DNA from: Tetrapyrgos nigripes | Taxonomy: Eukaryota; Basidiomycota; Agaricomycetes; Agaricales; Campanellaceae | Assembly (NCBI GenBank): GCA_013368315.1 | Contig: JAACJM010000090.1 | Location: 1-64,000 of the forward strand | Reading direction: 5' to 3' | Length of the DNA: 64,000 nt | Translations under genes and position numbers: made by a program | Notes under the pieces: model-generated | The model's database searches: none | Seen by the model: the letters and a program-made list of their open reading frames with translations, nothing else | What the model was told of the DNA's origin: nothing | Shown here: one piece after another, positions 37,377 through 48,400 of the stretch | How positions within the stretch are numbered: position 1 is the stretch's first letter | Layout of the letters: each line of letters begins with the position of its first letter

Positions 37377-38530
37377 CGTTACAATCAGAAAGCCTCGAGA
37401 TGTTGGCCGTATATATTTTGAATTTTGACACGTACATTACAATCAGAAAGTCTCGAGACGTTGGCTGTAACATACATATTTTGATGTTCACCTGTAACGT
37501 TTGACGTTCACCCCCTATGCTGTAACATTTTGAATACTCGCCATTATAATCAAATAGTACAGATGTACTCAGCAGTAAGCCTTAAGGCAGTTGGCCGTAA
37601 CATGAGGATTTTTGGCCGCTGGATTTGTGGCTGCTCACCGCTACCATTATGCCATGAAAGCCTTGAGACATTGGCTGTACATCTTTTGAATTTTGACACG
37701 TACATTACAATCAGAAAGCCTCGAGACGTTGGCCGTAACATGCATATTTTGATGTTCACCTGTTATGAGGCCCTTTAGGCTGAGTTAACTTATGTCGGCC
37801 CACCAAACTTTCTCACGGGTTCTAACTTTTACATGCCACCTCAGCGCTCCGAAGTGCCCGAACACTGCCATTTCAGCTGACGCTCAACTGACGTCATTCC
37901 AGCCTTCCCTCCGCACCAGGCCCCGCACCAGGTCCACCAACCAGCACGACGCTTCAGACGCGTTTACCTTCCCACAACAGCCATTGAAAGTCATCAAGAG
38001 CCGCTCTCTGAGACTCTGAATCACTATGGCTACCTCTAATCCAAGGTCATTTAAAGGCACCGTTACATTAAATGGTACAGTATTGGGCTCTATCTAATTA
38101 AAAGAATTTTTTACTGCATACGAAACCAGTTTACTTAAACAGGCCTCGTAATTTGCCATGCGAAGCAGTGGCACCTTTCCCCAGTAACGTTTGACATTCA
38201 CCCCCTATGCTGTAACATTTTGACTACTCACCATTATAATCAAATAGTACAGATGTACTCAGCAGTAAGCCTTAAGGCAGTTGGCCGTAACATGAGGAAT
38301 TTTGGCCACTAGATTTGTGGCTGCTCACTGCTACCATTATGCCATGAGGATTTTTTTGACCGCTCACCATTACAATCAGATAATACAGGTGTACTCAGCA
38401 GTAAGCCTCCAGGCAGTTGGCCGTAACATTTTGACCACTCACTGTTATAATCAGATAGTACAGATGTATTCAGCAGTAAGCCTCAAGGCAATTGGCCATA
38501 ACATGAGGATTTTTGGCTGCTACAATCAAG
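37330..38530 (+). repeat. Minisatellite with GGCCGTAACAT core
   Basis: Variants of CAGTAAGCCTCAAGGCAGTT followed by GGCCGTAACATTTTGA, and of ATTATAATCAAATAGTACAG, recur at least eight times between 37340 and 38520 with irregular 60-180-bp spacing. The array is interrupted by a 430-bp insert at about 37757-38185. Short frames in this block are repeat artefacts. Confidence 0.8.
37757..38185. repeat. Insert inside the minisatellite, TTACGAGGCC family
   Basis: An uninterrupted repeat unit reads TTCACCTGTAACGTTTGAC at about 37488. The second unit is split between TTCACCTGTTA and AGTAACGTTTGAC by this segment, which begins TATGAGGCCCTTTAGGC. Its right part (reversed CTGGGGAAAGG, then CACTGCTTCGCATGGCAA) recurs at 53.22-53.26 kb. 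Confidence 0.6.
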
Positions 38531-38540
38531 CCGTTGGCCT

Positions 38541-39560
38541 ATGGCAGTCATGAAAGTATATATATGTCTCATTCGATATCGTCAATTCGTCAATTTGATT
38601 CTTCAATGTCTACCATTCCCATTGTGCCATTCACATCTGACAAGAAGGCCAGCCAAGTATGATCCAATTTTTAACCTTATGTTCCTATCTGACTTGATTT
38701 TTCTGATAAGGCTTTCATATGTGAATGATCTAAATGTGGCAAACTTGTCAATGCAGGGGAAGACCACTCCTGGTTTAGATTTCCTGATGGCCAGTATAAA
38801 CATGTATGTGTTGCTTGCAAAGCATACTTCGACGAAAGAATTGAGCAGGCCACTTCAGGTGAACACTCTGTCTGCATCACTGTAATCTCAGCTTATTGTT
38901 GATATATTTCAACATTTCTTCAGCTTCTGCAGCTCTTACTAGACAGTCCACATTGCATTCAATGGGTCCACTACTACCACCAATACGGCACTCATTTCCT
39001 GATCCAAATGCCATTGCTAATAGGGTCAATGCTGCTCAAAATCCATTTATGGACCAGAAGTTGATGGTGATGATGCAGCAGCAGCTCAATTGAGATCAAC
39101 CCTTTTTGGTGATGGCAATATTGATGAATGCTTCAAAAAATTTCCTCTTGAGCATGACTGTAATGATTATTGTCAATGGATGGGTTTCGATGTGTTCCCA
39201 AAGTAGTCCTCAACAAGTATTATAGTGGCATGAATGTAGAAATGCATATGTGTGTGTCAAATTGTACATAAAATGTACATAGAAAGGCTGAAAAGGGTAA
39301 AAATCCGTTCAGCCACAGGAGAAACTGGCCATGTGGAAGTCACATGACTACCTGGCAGGCATTTTGGTGCAACTTATGTTCGGCTCTACATACTTTGATA
39401 CCTTTCCCTCCACATCTGAAGAGTTCTCTATAATTTATCTACACTTCTTGGATATACTTCAGTGTGACCATACCAATTCCAAAGAGATTCCTCCAGCAGG
39501 ACCAAATCTCTACATGAGTAAGGGATGGGAAATTATCCAAGGGGGCTAGGGAAAAAATTT
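38541..39560 (+). other. Unrecognised coding remnants
   Basis: Broken plus-strand frames include AGEDHSWFRFPDGQYKHVCV with a nearby CKAYFDERIEQATSG (about 38750-38860). There is also an acidic tail GDGNIDECFKKFPLEHDCND near 39110-39170 ending before 39210, and a frame at 39331-39549. They may be a second gene of the 7.67-kb element. I cannot assign a family. Confidence 0.3.
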
Positions 39561-39888
39561 TAAGGATATAGGGTCAGAAAATTTTTTAAGCCCTTCAGCC
39601 ATTGAACCAACCAACCACCTCCTTCCATATATGGTAGCATATACCCGATTTGGACACATCTCCGGCCAGATATAACTTTGCCGAACTCCAGCAGCTTACT
39701 GAGATGCTCAAGAAATTGCCAGAACTATGTGTTCCAATGAGGGAAAGTCATGTTTCTGCAATTGTCTGAGTCTCTGAGGGATATTTTCCATCAGAATCGC
39801 TAGGTCAAATTTTGGGCCTGAACCACCCAAATTTTCTCCACAAGGAAAATTTTTAAGGGCCCTGGGACCAAACCAACCAACCCTATAT

Positions 39889-40740
39889 CAGTGTTGGACT
39901 TAAGGCTTAGCCCTTAAGTTAACTTAAGCCTTAACATCAGAACTGATCCTTAATAACCCTTAGTTTACCCTTAAGTAGATGAATGTTCTTGACATGCTAC
40001 TTACACTAAAATCCTGAATTAAGTGAGTGGCCACTGAGGTGTACAATTTATAAGAAGTTACATTCTTTTGGTCATTCCTCAATATGTCTTTCAGACTCTG
40101 CTTCACCACACTTGACCATGCCTGCTGCCAACCTGCTGCGAAGGGTGCTTTATGGGCCTACTTTCATAGAGCCGACTCAAAATCCAACTCATCTCACTTC
40201 CGAGCATGGTGCCTTGGCTGCATTCAGCAACACAGACCTGAAGGAATGGCAATACAGTTGGATGACGATGGAAAGGAAGTACTGGATTTGAATGATGAAT
40301 GATTCAGAACAGGTGCATAGCTATATCCCTCAATCCAAGTTCATTTCTAACACAAAATTAGCTCTGCAAAATGTTCCTAGTGTCAGACAGATTGGTGCCC
40401 AGAGATGGAGAGAAGCAACCACAGCTGGTTGCCCATCACCCTTGAAAAGTTATTTGGAGGTACTGTGAAGAAGCCGCTGGATGATTTTATACATCTGGGC
40501 CAGCGTCAAGTTTACAACAATGAGGTGCACATGATGGAGCTTTTGGCAGCTGAGTATTCAGATGAGCCACCAGATGACGGGGAACTTGAGGGTTCAGGTG
40601 ATGACTTTGAAGGATAATTCTAGGTAAGTAGTCTTGCTTGAAAATTAAGACTTAATATGCGCACTTAAGTTAAGGGTTATTAAGAGTTAAGGACTTAGCT
40701 TCAGAAATCACCCTTAATAAGCCATTAATTTCCAACACTG
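39889..40740 (+). mobile_element. Deleted (non-autonomous) hAT element, 852 bp
   Basis: The termini are CAGTGTTGGA and TCCAACACTG, flanked by a perfect 8-bp duplication CCCTATAT (39881-39888 and 40741-40748). Eight-bp duplications and CAGTG-type ends define hAT. Subterminal TTAAG/CTTAA words are dense at both ends. Inside are only the first and last coding pieces of a hAT transposase related to the one at 45.5-48.5 kb. Confidence 0.95.
40084..40617 (+). pseudogene. Internally deleted hAT transposase
   Basis: The 5' piece (GALWAYFHRADSKSNSSHFR and AWCLGCIQQH) matches the N-terminal zinc-finger-like region of the full hAT (GELWAYYYEGEKQNSSHFK). The 3' piece (SWLPITLEKLFGG to GELEGSGDDFEG, stop 40615-40617) matches its C-terminus. 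Everything between, including the whole catalytic core, is missing. Confidence 0.88.
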
Positions 40741-41077
40741 CCCTATATCACTCAGCTAAATTTCCCGGCCCCCTTGAAATTATCTCCTAAATTGGCAATC
40801 ATAACCCTCAAACAGCACATTCACATTGTCCTTTCCCATCCTCTCCTCTCTATCTGAACAATGAATATGTATGTCAATATGTAGAGAAGGACCTATTGAT
40901 GTATGTTAGGCTACATACTGTGCATACCCTGCATCCCTAGGCCTAATTAACCTGTCACACATTCCGAGGGCCCTCACCTCGATAAGTTCTAGTACTACTA
41001 GGACTATGCCAAACGACATGTACACTAGTACTCATCAAACTCACGCCTTTTTGTTTCTTTATTGCAGCTGTTATGAC

Positions 41078-41650
41078 TAATCATCTTGTGGTATCGCCTG
41101 GGACAAATTTCGAGACAGAGAAGATAGGCAAATCATGGGGAGTCCTGAAACAGCGACTCCCCTGGGTATATTTCGACATGAGGCTCAGCAGCGCTAAGTA
41201 CAAAGTCTACACTAGAGAAATGAAAGTGGGAGTGGAGGGCGGGTAATGCAAAGTACGCTAATAGAGACTGAGAAACTCGTGAGGACACTAAAGAAACCAT
41301 AGAGCGCACCTGAGAGACTCGTGAGGGGAGATGGGGATACTGGGGACAATAGGGATGAGTTTCCCAGTGTATATGTAAGTATGTTGTGAAACTGAAAAAT
41401 GTGTAACAGAGAGTCGATCTATGGTACTAAGGGGATATATTGTGATAAATTGAAATGAAGGGAGAAATCAGAAACATATAGGGGGAAATGAAATGAGATG
41501 AGACAATGGTGGCCACGGAGGCAGTGAGGTATAAGCAGTGGACAGCCCTGGGGTCCTGCGCGATGGATATAAGAGAGGGGAGATAAAAATTCGAGATGTA
41601 CTCACAGCGATGATTAGATTTTTGTAAATGTCATTTAAAACACAATTAAA
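41078..41650 (+). repeat. Repeat A, copy 2
   Basis: This copy begins CTAATCATCTTGTGG and ends TACTCACAGCGATGATTAG plus TTTTTGTAAA. It shares GAGTCCTGAAACAGCGACTC, GAGAGACTCGTGAG and GACAGCCCTGGGGTCCTGCG with the other two copies. It lies inside the 7.67-kb transposon, so it arrived after or with it. Confidence 0.8.
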
Positions 41651-42356
41651 GGATGGAAAGGTGAACCGAAGTGCCACAGGAGCTCAGAAAGCTGAAGACT
41701 CTTCAATTAGGATTAGGTGCGGGAGGAGCCTTCTCATCGAGGTGGATACATCTGGTGTTATCCCAGCTCTGAGGCATGGATGCAATCTAGACTCCTTCCT
41801 ATTAGAGTAATTTCTCGAGCACTGTGGTCTCTAACGTTATTGTTAAAGTCAGCGACTTGAGTCTTCTTTTTCTTTTTCTCTTTCTTTTCCTCCTCGCCAA
41901 GTTAGAACATCTCATGCTTGTTCTATTAGGTGCGTATTACGAGGCCCTTTAGGGTCTCGTTCTTATAATCTGACGTTTCCGCGTATGGCTATGTAATTTG
42001 GATACCTCGGCATCCGGTCTTTTTTTCAACCATGAATTAACAGCCTCTATTGCCACGCGAAGCGGTGGCCCACAAAGCCTATTACTACGTATCTACTACT
42101 CAATAATCTCTCTACTGGCACTGTATTGTCCCTGTGGAACAATAGAGATTCTCTTTCTACCCCTCCCTTGGACTACCTGATTCCGCCACAACAGATGGAC
42201 GCTGCTTGAGTGCAGCGGAGTTCTTAAATTATGAATAGGAGTCGCACATCGGAGTTTTTAAATAGAAGTTTTAAATAAAAAGGTACATATGGTAATAGTC
42301 ACACGATCCAGAGTCTCTGGGGTCTGAATGCTCGGCAATCAATTGTGGCGCGCTTA
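41651..42356. other. Transposon interior, TTACGAGGCC-type repeat, no gene
   Basis: At 41936 the sequence ATTACGAGGCCCTTTAGG begins a segment with GCCACGCGAAGCGGTGGCCC at 42052, resembling the inserts at 37.76 and 53.2 kb. No coding sequence is supported. Confidence 0.45.
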
Positions 42357-42382
42357 TGAGCGGGCCCTTCCTGCTTTCCATA

Positions 42383-43095
42383 GCAAGGGGGTGGCAGCTT
42401 CCAAATTTTATACATACATCCACTCATAAAAATTTTTTACCGACTGCTGGACTACCTTCCCCTCCCTCCTGCCATATTAGATGATGAATTTCCAAAAGAG
42501 TATTAGATAGATAGATAGATAGATGTAAGCTACCTCACTTACATAGATTTACATCCGCTGTAAATAGTAAGTCGAGAACGGCTTCCGGGGATATTAGCAA
42601 TCTTATTTCCGATGATCGGGACGGCGATAATCGCTTTTCTTGTGTGGCGCCCCGCCCGAGCCAGCTCCACTGCTAAGACATGTAATAGATTTTATAGACA
42701 CAACACATTGCCTGAGTAAGTATCTGAATACAGAAAATTGTAAGTCTCCCAAGAGAAATGGGGGCACATTGAGTATCGTGATATGTCAAGTCTGCCAGAC
42801 TGCCCCATACTTAGTCTCGAGTATCAGACTGATAATACATCTTGACATTCTTCGTGTGATGTATGTACGCCATACTTGATGCAGCGCCTGCATCCGGTCA
42901 CCAATCCCAGTGTAATGCGATCTTTGGGCCAATTATGAATTTGATATTTCACCGACGCATTTAGGGGCTGTAATTTTGGCCTCACGATACATATTACTTA
43001 GTAGTATAGCAAGTCGTAGGATGAACCAGGTGCATACGAAGATGCAGTCGTATGATTGCCCAAGAGCCGAATGTACCTCGATATAGGAGACAAAC
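42383..43095 (+). repeat. Repeat Z, copy 1, 3' part
   Basis: This continues repeat Z after the 7.67-kb insertion and aligns with 50450-51100 (shared words CGAGAACGGCTTCCGGGGA, TGTGTGGCGCCCC, TGTAATGCGATCTTTGGGCC). It holds a TAGA microsatellite at 42504-42526 that the other copy lacks. Confidence 0.88.
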
Positions 43096-43208
43096 ATAAA
43101 TACTGTGCACTGCACATGAGTCCATCTATCCATTCATCTACCTACTATCTACGCCTACAGTCCATCCAATGCAGAAGTATACTCCAACCAACAACGAACC
43201 ACAATGAT

Positions 43209-43345
43209 AAGATCAACAGGCTCTGCACTGCCTAAGAGTGATTGACAGTTGGCACAAAGGCTTCGAGAAGATGGAAGATGGATGTAAAATAGGAGAAGTG
43301 TACCTGTATCGCCCTCGCACTTAGGGCTCTAGCGAAGTGGAGGTC
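43209..43345. repeat. Second copy of the 31.47-kb repeat
   Basis: Shares ACTGCCTAAGAGTGATTGAC, AGATGGAAGATGGATGTAAA and GAGAAGTGTACCTGTAT with 31494-31625. Non-coding. Confidence 0.8.
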
Positions 43346-43441
43346 ATATGTACAACTGCGTTTAGCAACTCCGGATCCTATTACTAGATTTGAGCACTAG
43401 CAGTACCCCAAAAAAAAAAAACAACCGATGATCGCAACGAT

Positions 43442-43532
43442 TCCCTCTAACCTAATCAAACGGCTGACTTCGTCAAGACCGAACCGAACCTCTCTAATCT
43501 GGCGATGTGCTCTACCACTGAGCTAAGAGGGA
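43442..43532 (-). tRNA. tRNA-like sequence, probably pseudogene or SINE head
   Basis: On the minus strand the 91-nt segment starts TCCCTCT and ends AGAGGGA, a perfect 7-bp acceptor stem. A good A-box/D-arm (TAGCTCAGTGGTAGAGCA) follows the start. A T-arm-like GCCGTTTGATTAGGTT precedes the 3' acceptor strand, with one mismatched pair. The middle is about 20 nt too long, consistent with an intron, but I cannot place a clean anticodon loop with T33. The T-arm plus acceptor module recurs in other repeats at 31.95 and, degraded, 48.98 kb. A decayed tRNA or a tRNA-derived element is therefore likelier than a working gene. Confidence 0.5.
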
Positions 43533-43545
43533 TATGTACGTTTTA

Positions 43546-44530
43546 ATAAACGTACTTGAGTATTGGCACTCACTCGAAGGTTCAGAATTTGAAATTCCAC
43601 AGACGCTCCCGACGCATTATTTCAAGTGCTACCGCAGTCCCAGATACATTTATCTACAAGATCCGGATGTATGAATATTCAGGCTGTTGAAAGAACTTGG
43701 ACATTGCTAGGGACCAAAACTTAAAAGACCGTATACGGGTAATAGACAACTCCTCCTCCCAAGGGGGTTCGAAAAAAGAAATTAATGACCGGGGGGTCGG
43801 AAAAAAATTTTCGGCCTCAGGCCACCGACCTACCTACCTAGTATTATGTAATATATACCTAATATAGTAATATGCTGTGCAGTTCTCGAGCTTTGCCTCC
43901 ATTTTTACTTCAGTCCACAGCAGAGTATGTACTGTTTCTTCGCGTTCTGAGGTACTCATCATTGCAGAGAGATTATGGCAATGTACCACATTTTCCTTGG
44001 AGTGCACATTGGTTTTTGCACCTGCCTAAGAGTATATTCAACCAATATCTGGTCATTGCCAGTGGATATAAGTACACTACATTTACCTTGTAACTACCAC
44101 AGCGCAGCCTGCAAGCTTGGCTAGAGTAATAAGTAGGTACAACACACTTTTTTTGTATCAAGACTCTCATGAAAGCTATCTGAGAGTGTCCGAAGAGTGG
44201 GTCCAAGGGCTGGTCAGAAAAAAATTTTCAGCCTTCAGCCATGGACCTACATACCTACCCCCGGTGCGGGATTTCCCGGTCCGGGCATCCTTGCCTCCTC
44301 CTCATCAAGTTCGGAATTTGAAATATTTTGAAATTCCCGACGCTATTGCCAATAGCGGTTTCCCGCCAACGTGCTGAAATTTGAATATAGGCTATCATTA
44401 AACATGAAATTTGTACGCTACGGACCGACAGCGAACATAAACGACGAACCCCAAGCCAGATTCATGCACATATATCTCTACTATCAGCAATATTAGAAGC
44501 ATTACCGTTAATGATTGTAGAATCCGTTAA
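43546..44530. other. Non-genic, AAAAATTTT inverted-repeat words
   Basis: No gene recognised. GGTCGGAAAAAAATTTTCGG (43796) and GGTCAGAAAAAAATTTTCAG (44211), each followed by a GGCC or GACCTAC-type end, resemble GGTCAGAAAATTTTTTAAG at 39569 and an inverse at 39840. They may mark ends of small elements. Confidence 0.35.
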
Positions 44531-44539
44531 TCACAGCAA

Positions 44540-44770
44540 GCTTTGCATTGAATGACATTGGACGACTAAGAAGATTACCAACCACAAAACATAAACAACA
44601 AGTGAGTTTGAAGTCGACGTGTCAGGCCGCTTTGTAGAAGATGAGATGTTTCCCGAGTTTCCGAAAGCCAATAGAGTCATTAGAGCGCACCTCTTCGGAA
44701 TCGTTCCCATCATTCCGACGCCATAAGGAAATAGAGTCAGCCACAAACGACCGAGGAATTTGGGATTATT
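44540..44770 (-). pseudogene. Helitron helicase-like domain fragment
   Basis: On the minus strand LWLTLFPYGVG is followed, after a frame change, by GFRKLGKHLIFYK and CCLCFVVGNLLSRPMSFNAK. The LFPYG box and this following order resemble the N-terminal domain that precedes the Rep/helicase part of fungal Helitrons. Only about 70 residues survive, with at least one frameshift and a stop. Confidence 0.45.
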
Positions 44771-44774
44771 AGCA

Positions 44775-45352
44775 AGATACTTTTTTTGTATTTACGGTCC
44801 CGTACCGTACAAGGTTGCTGCGGGGTCCAATACGGGTATGGGTACTGGACGGGTAATCCCGTATTTTTTACGGCCGTCGTACGGGTTTGTACGGTATACG
44901 GGTCGGCCATGCGTCGGCGAAGGCTTTTCTCTGTGTTTATGTCATGCGCTACCTCTGTAAATTAAAAATATCGTCAAATACTGAGCAGTTTGCGGCGGAA
45001 AATCGTTGCTTGGTCACATCCAGGGGAAATGTATAATTATGTGTTTACCAAAAAGGGTGCGTAGAGAACTGCCGAAGTGTTGCCAAAGTGCTTTGTGCCT
45101 CAAAGTCATCTCGAACACACTGTTAAGGTGGGCAGTGCGCTACTTCGAATTGTTTCTCGCATCAAATTATCTCAATAAGTCCAAATAAGTCCATTTCAAT
45201 TCAGATTCCTGGCCATTTCCTGGCAAAAAGACCCGTATACCATATTAACCCGTAATACTGCCGTATCAGTACCCGTCCCGTATCGTACAAGCAGTACTGG
45301 ACCCGTAAAAAATACGGGCGTACCAGTATTACTGGACGGTGGGGAGCCCTAC
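44775..45352. repeat. CCCGTA-rich inverted-end element
   Basis: Both margins are packed with the CCCGTA word in opposite orientations. The left margin has GTCCCGTACCGTACAAGG and TCCCGTATTTTTTACGG; the right margin has GACCCGTAAAAAATACGGG and CCCGTCCCGTATCGTACAAG. The flanks share TATTAGC (left 44767-44773, right starting 45355). This looks like a non-coding TIR element with clustered transposase-binding-type sites. The exact ends are not certain. Confidence 0.5.
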
Positions 45353-45427
45353 GTATTAGCCACCGTCCGTACCATCGAAGATTTTGAGAACATGGATATG
45401 GTACGAATACGGACCAGCCGTGTCCGT

Positions 45428-48400
45428 CAGTGTTCTCCCTAAGGCCTTAATTAAGGCCCCTCAGTGAAGTTAGGCCTTAAAGACTTAACTTAGCCTTAAA
45501 TTAATTTGATTTTAAGAGTATTTTAAAGTCTAAAATAAAAATTTCTTAAATACCCCCATACTCGTCCCCAGATCCTTCCAATGCGCCATCATCAGGTATC
45601 TCATCCTGCTCCTCTTGCGCCGGAAGCTCCATGTACAAAGCTTCCTCACTCCAGCCCTGTCTACGAGTCTGCCGACGGCGCAAGTGATGATCTAAACTGT
45701 ACTCAACCTCTTCCTGCACCACTTTCCCACCAAAAAGTAAAGCAAGTGAACGAGGTAACCACGTACGTTTGCCAGTCGGCAACGCTGGAACAAAGTTGCT
45801 CACGTTGTCAAGCTCATCATCTTCTCCATCAGAGAGGTCATCTGGCTGACTCTCCTCCTGCTTCCGGGCTTCTTCACCCCATTTGACGAATTCTCGCCTC
45901 CACTGCTTCCTATTGGTTATGAGCTGTGAACGAAAGCTGCCAGAGTCATGATTCTGGTCTGGATCAGGCTCTTCAATAGCTTCTGCGTAAGCTGGAACTT
46001 CGAGAAGTTTACTTAAGCGTTCTTCATCATGATTTTTGCGTGGCTTGCGGCGATCTTTCAGTCCTTGACGATAGTGACCCTGCTTAATAGTATTGCGAAT
46101 CTAGTAAAATAGAATCAGTATATACTCGCATGGGAAGATATAGTACAAGGTACCTTGATATTTTTACTAAGTTTCTTCAGCCCCATTCAGTTTCGCAATC
46201 GAGACTTAACAATCTTTACTTTGGAGAAGTCGCGCTCGTTTCCTGCAGTATTCAGGACCATTGAAAACAGTGTTACCGCAAAGTTCGCCAGATCAACCGT
46301 TCGTCCATCAGTTGACATTGTCTCCCAAAACTTGATAGGATCTTTGCCCTTAAAGTTTATCAGTTAATTGGACGCAGATAGGGGGAAAAAAACACGAACG
46401 TGTATTTTCTCAAAGCCAGCTTGTATTCCAGGCCACTCAGTAAAGGGACCAGTCATAGCTAGATATTGCGTAACGGCACTCGATACAGCTTGTACACGTT
46501 TTCGACGCTGCTCCTCAGCGGCTTCTTTCTCATCGGGGTCAAGGAATTCAGAGAGAGGACGGCTGGCATATTTGATGTAAAGCTACGAGTATTATTCAGA
46601 GTGTTATATCAGTTAAATAGTATTTTTGAAGCAGTACAATTTGGGACTCACGTTGGTGATTAGCGCGTTGATAGAAAATGCATTTGCATTTGCATTTGGC
46701 CCAAAACGATCGAGGCGTTCGTAAGGGTTGAGTATGAGTACTCCGATCATTAGATTCTGATCGAAGCTTTTCCATCGACGCTCGAGACGTTTTGTCATCT
46801 CCAATGAGAGATGCCGATCCGAGTGATTCTTGAAATGGAGAAATACTCCAACGAATGCAAGCAAAACAACATCTGGGCCAGCATGGTCACTCTGACAGAT
46901 GTTAGTTGCATAGCAAATGGGCTCAAGATCTTCGACCACTGTTGATAACTGAGACCAGAATTGATTATTGTCAATGGGATCAAGTTGGCGTGTAGCCGCC
47001 GCTGTCAGTTCCTGCACTTCTCGGGCATTCTTCTCTGCACCCACTTGAGCCGCAATGATGTTGTCTCGATGAGATAATGATGCAACGCGCAATGGCTTCT
47101 TGAGTTCCTCGAGTCGGTGAAAAGAAATTACGTGTGTTGTCCACCGGGTGAGATTAGCAACGAGGTATGCAAGAATCTTATTGGTTTGAGAGCTTTGAAC
47201 TTGGTTAAAAATGTCACGAATGCGGCCGTGGTTGTTGATCCATCCAACCAGATCAGTAGCTTCCTCTGAAGTTTCTTGAGCCTTCTCGTTGACCTTGAAA
47301 TAATCACAAAGAATGAGTTGACCCTTCAAATTTAAAGTTAGAGGTCAGCTGAATAGGCAGCGTTTTCACGGGAAATGAATTGACCTGATGAGCTAGACAT
47401 GGGAATGTAAAAACCCAAGGTCGCCGCTTTCCGAGCAACTCTCTTCCCGCTCTACTACCACCATCGTTATCTGTGCCCAGCCCTACGACTGCACATCCAT
47501 ACACCTTCTCAGCCGCATCTATCATCTTTTCAAACGATTCACACATCGAGTCTTTGTCTTTCTTGTCTGGGGTTGAGTTGTAAAGATCTATGAGATGAGG
47601 CTAGAGGAACATGGGTTAGAAGTCAGTAAGTAAATGAAAACAAGATCTTGCCTGGAACTGAGCTGATATGTTGACACCTGTAAGGGTGTTTTTAGAGATA
47701 TCCTTCACTCCATCGCAGCTACAAGAGATTATTCAGAAAAATGAATACAAGAATTGTCTTATGCACGTACGTCAATACAACATCTTTCCCTTTCACCGCT
47801 TTCTTTACTTCTTTCTCCACGCGCTCATGTTCTTCATCCAATAATCTTCCGCCTAGCATCTTTGCAGAGGGTAGAACGTCGCCCGCTTGAGCCCGAAACA
47901 TGAGAAATAATGTAATAACCTCAGGGTCCTCAACCCAGTGGTCAGGAAGATTTGTGGAGACTGATGCTCAAGAAAATTGGGCGTGTATTGCCTTCTTCTG
48001 CTCCTCCGTGAATGGTATGTTATTTCCCTTGAAGACTTTTCCATCCAATGTGCTCTGCTGCTTCTTGACACGGTCTATGGCCTTTCGTTTTTTTGGATGC
48101 TGGTACTGATCCACCACCCTCCGTGTCACCCTCCTCTCCACCACTGTCATTCCCTCGGCCCCGCTTTACTTCAAGCATAACACCTTTCTTCTTTTCAGCC
48201 TTCCGAATCTCTCCCGCCTTTTTCTTCGCGGCTTCACTGGCATGTTGACAGGGTCTTTCGCCTCCAATCAGGTGAGCTGTCATAGCAGACTTGGTTCCTA
48301 GAACGTTTCCCGCTTTTTCGCATGCTAAAACTTTATCAGTATTACAATAGCATTGTATTGATTAGCTACGCACCCTCCTTGAACCACTGTTCGCCGTCGA

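Larger units (their letters stand above)
34712..42382 (-). mobile_element. 7.67-kb integrase-core DDE transposon with 26-bp TIRs
   Basis: Terminal repeats of 26 bp (starting TATGGAAAGCAGGAAGGGCC) lie at 34712-34737 and, inverted, 42357-42382. They are flanked by GCAAG (34707-34711 and 42383-42387). The related Z copy at about 50450 shows the unoccupied site with a single GCAAG. A 5-bp duplication agrees with an integrase-core (rve) transposase, which is encoded inside on the minus strand. The interior has been expanded by a minisatellite, a MITE-like insert, a deleted hAT and a repeat A copy. The pairing of these ends with this gene is therefore well supported, but the original length is uncertain. 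Confidence 0.88.

Noticed and set aside
37330..38530. Possible CRISPR-like array
   Set aside because: Units are irregular in length and spacing, spacers are themselves repeated, and the context is a eukaryotic nuclear genome.
34712..42382. Assigning the 7.67-kb element to hAT because of the hAT remnant inside it
   Set aside because: The hAT remnant has its own ends and 8-bp duplication; the outer element has different ends and a 5-bp duplication.
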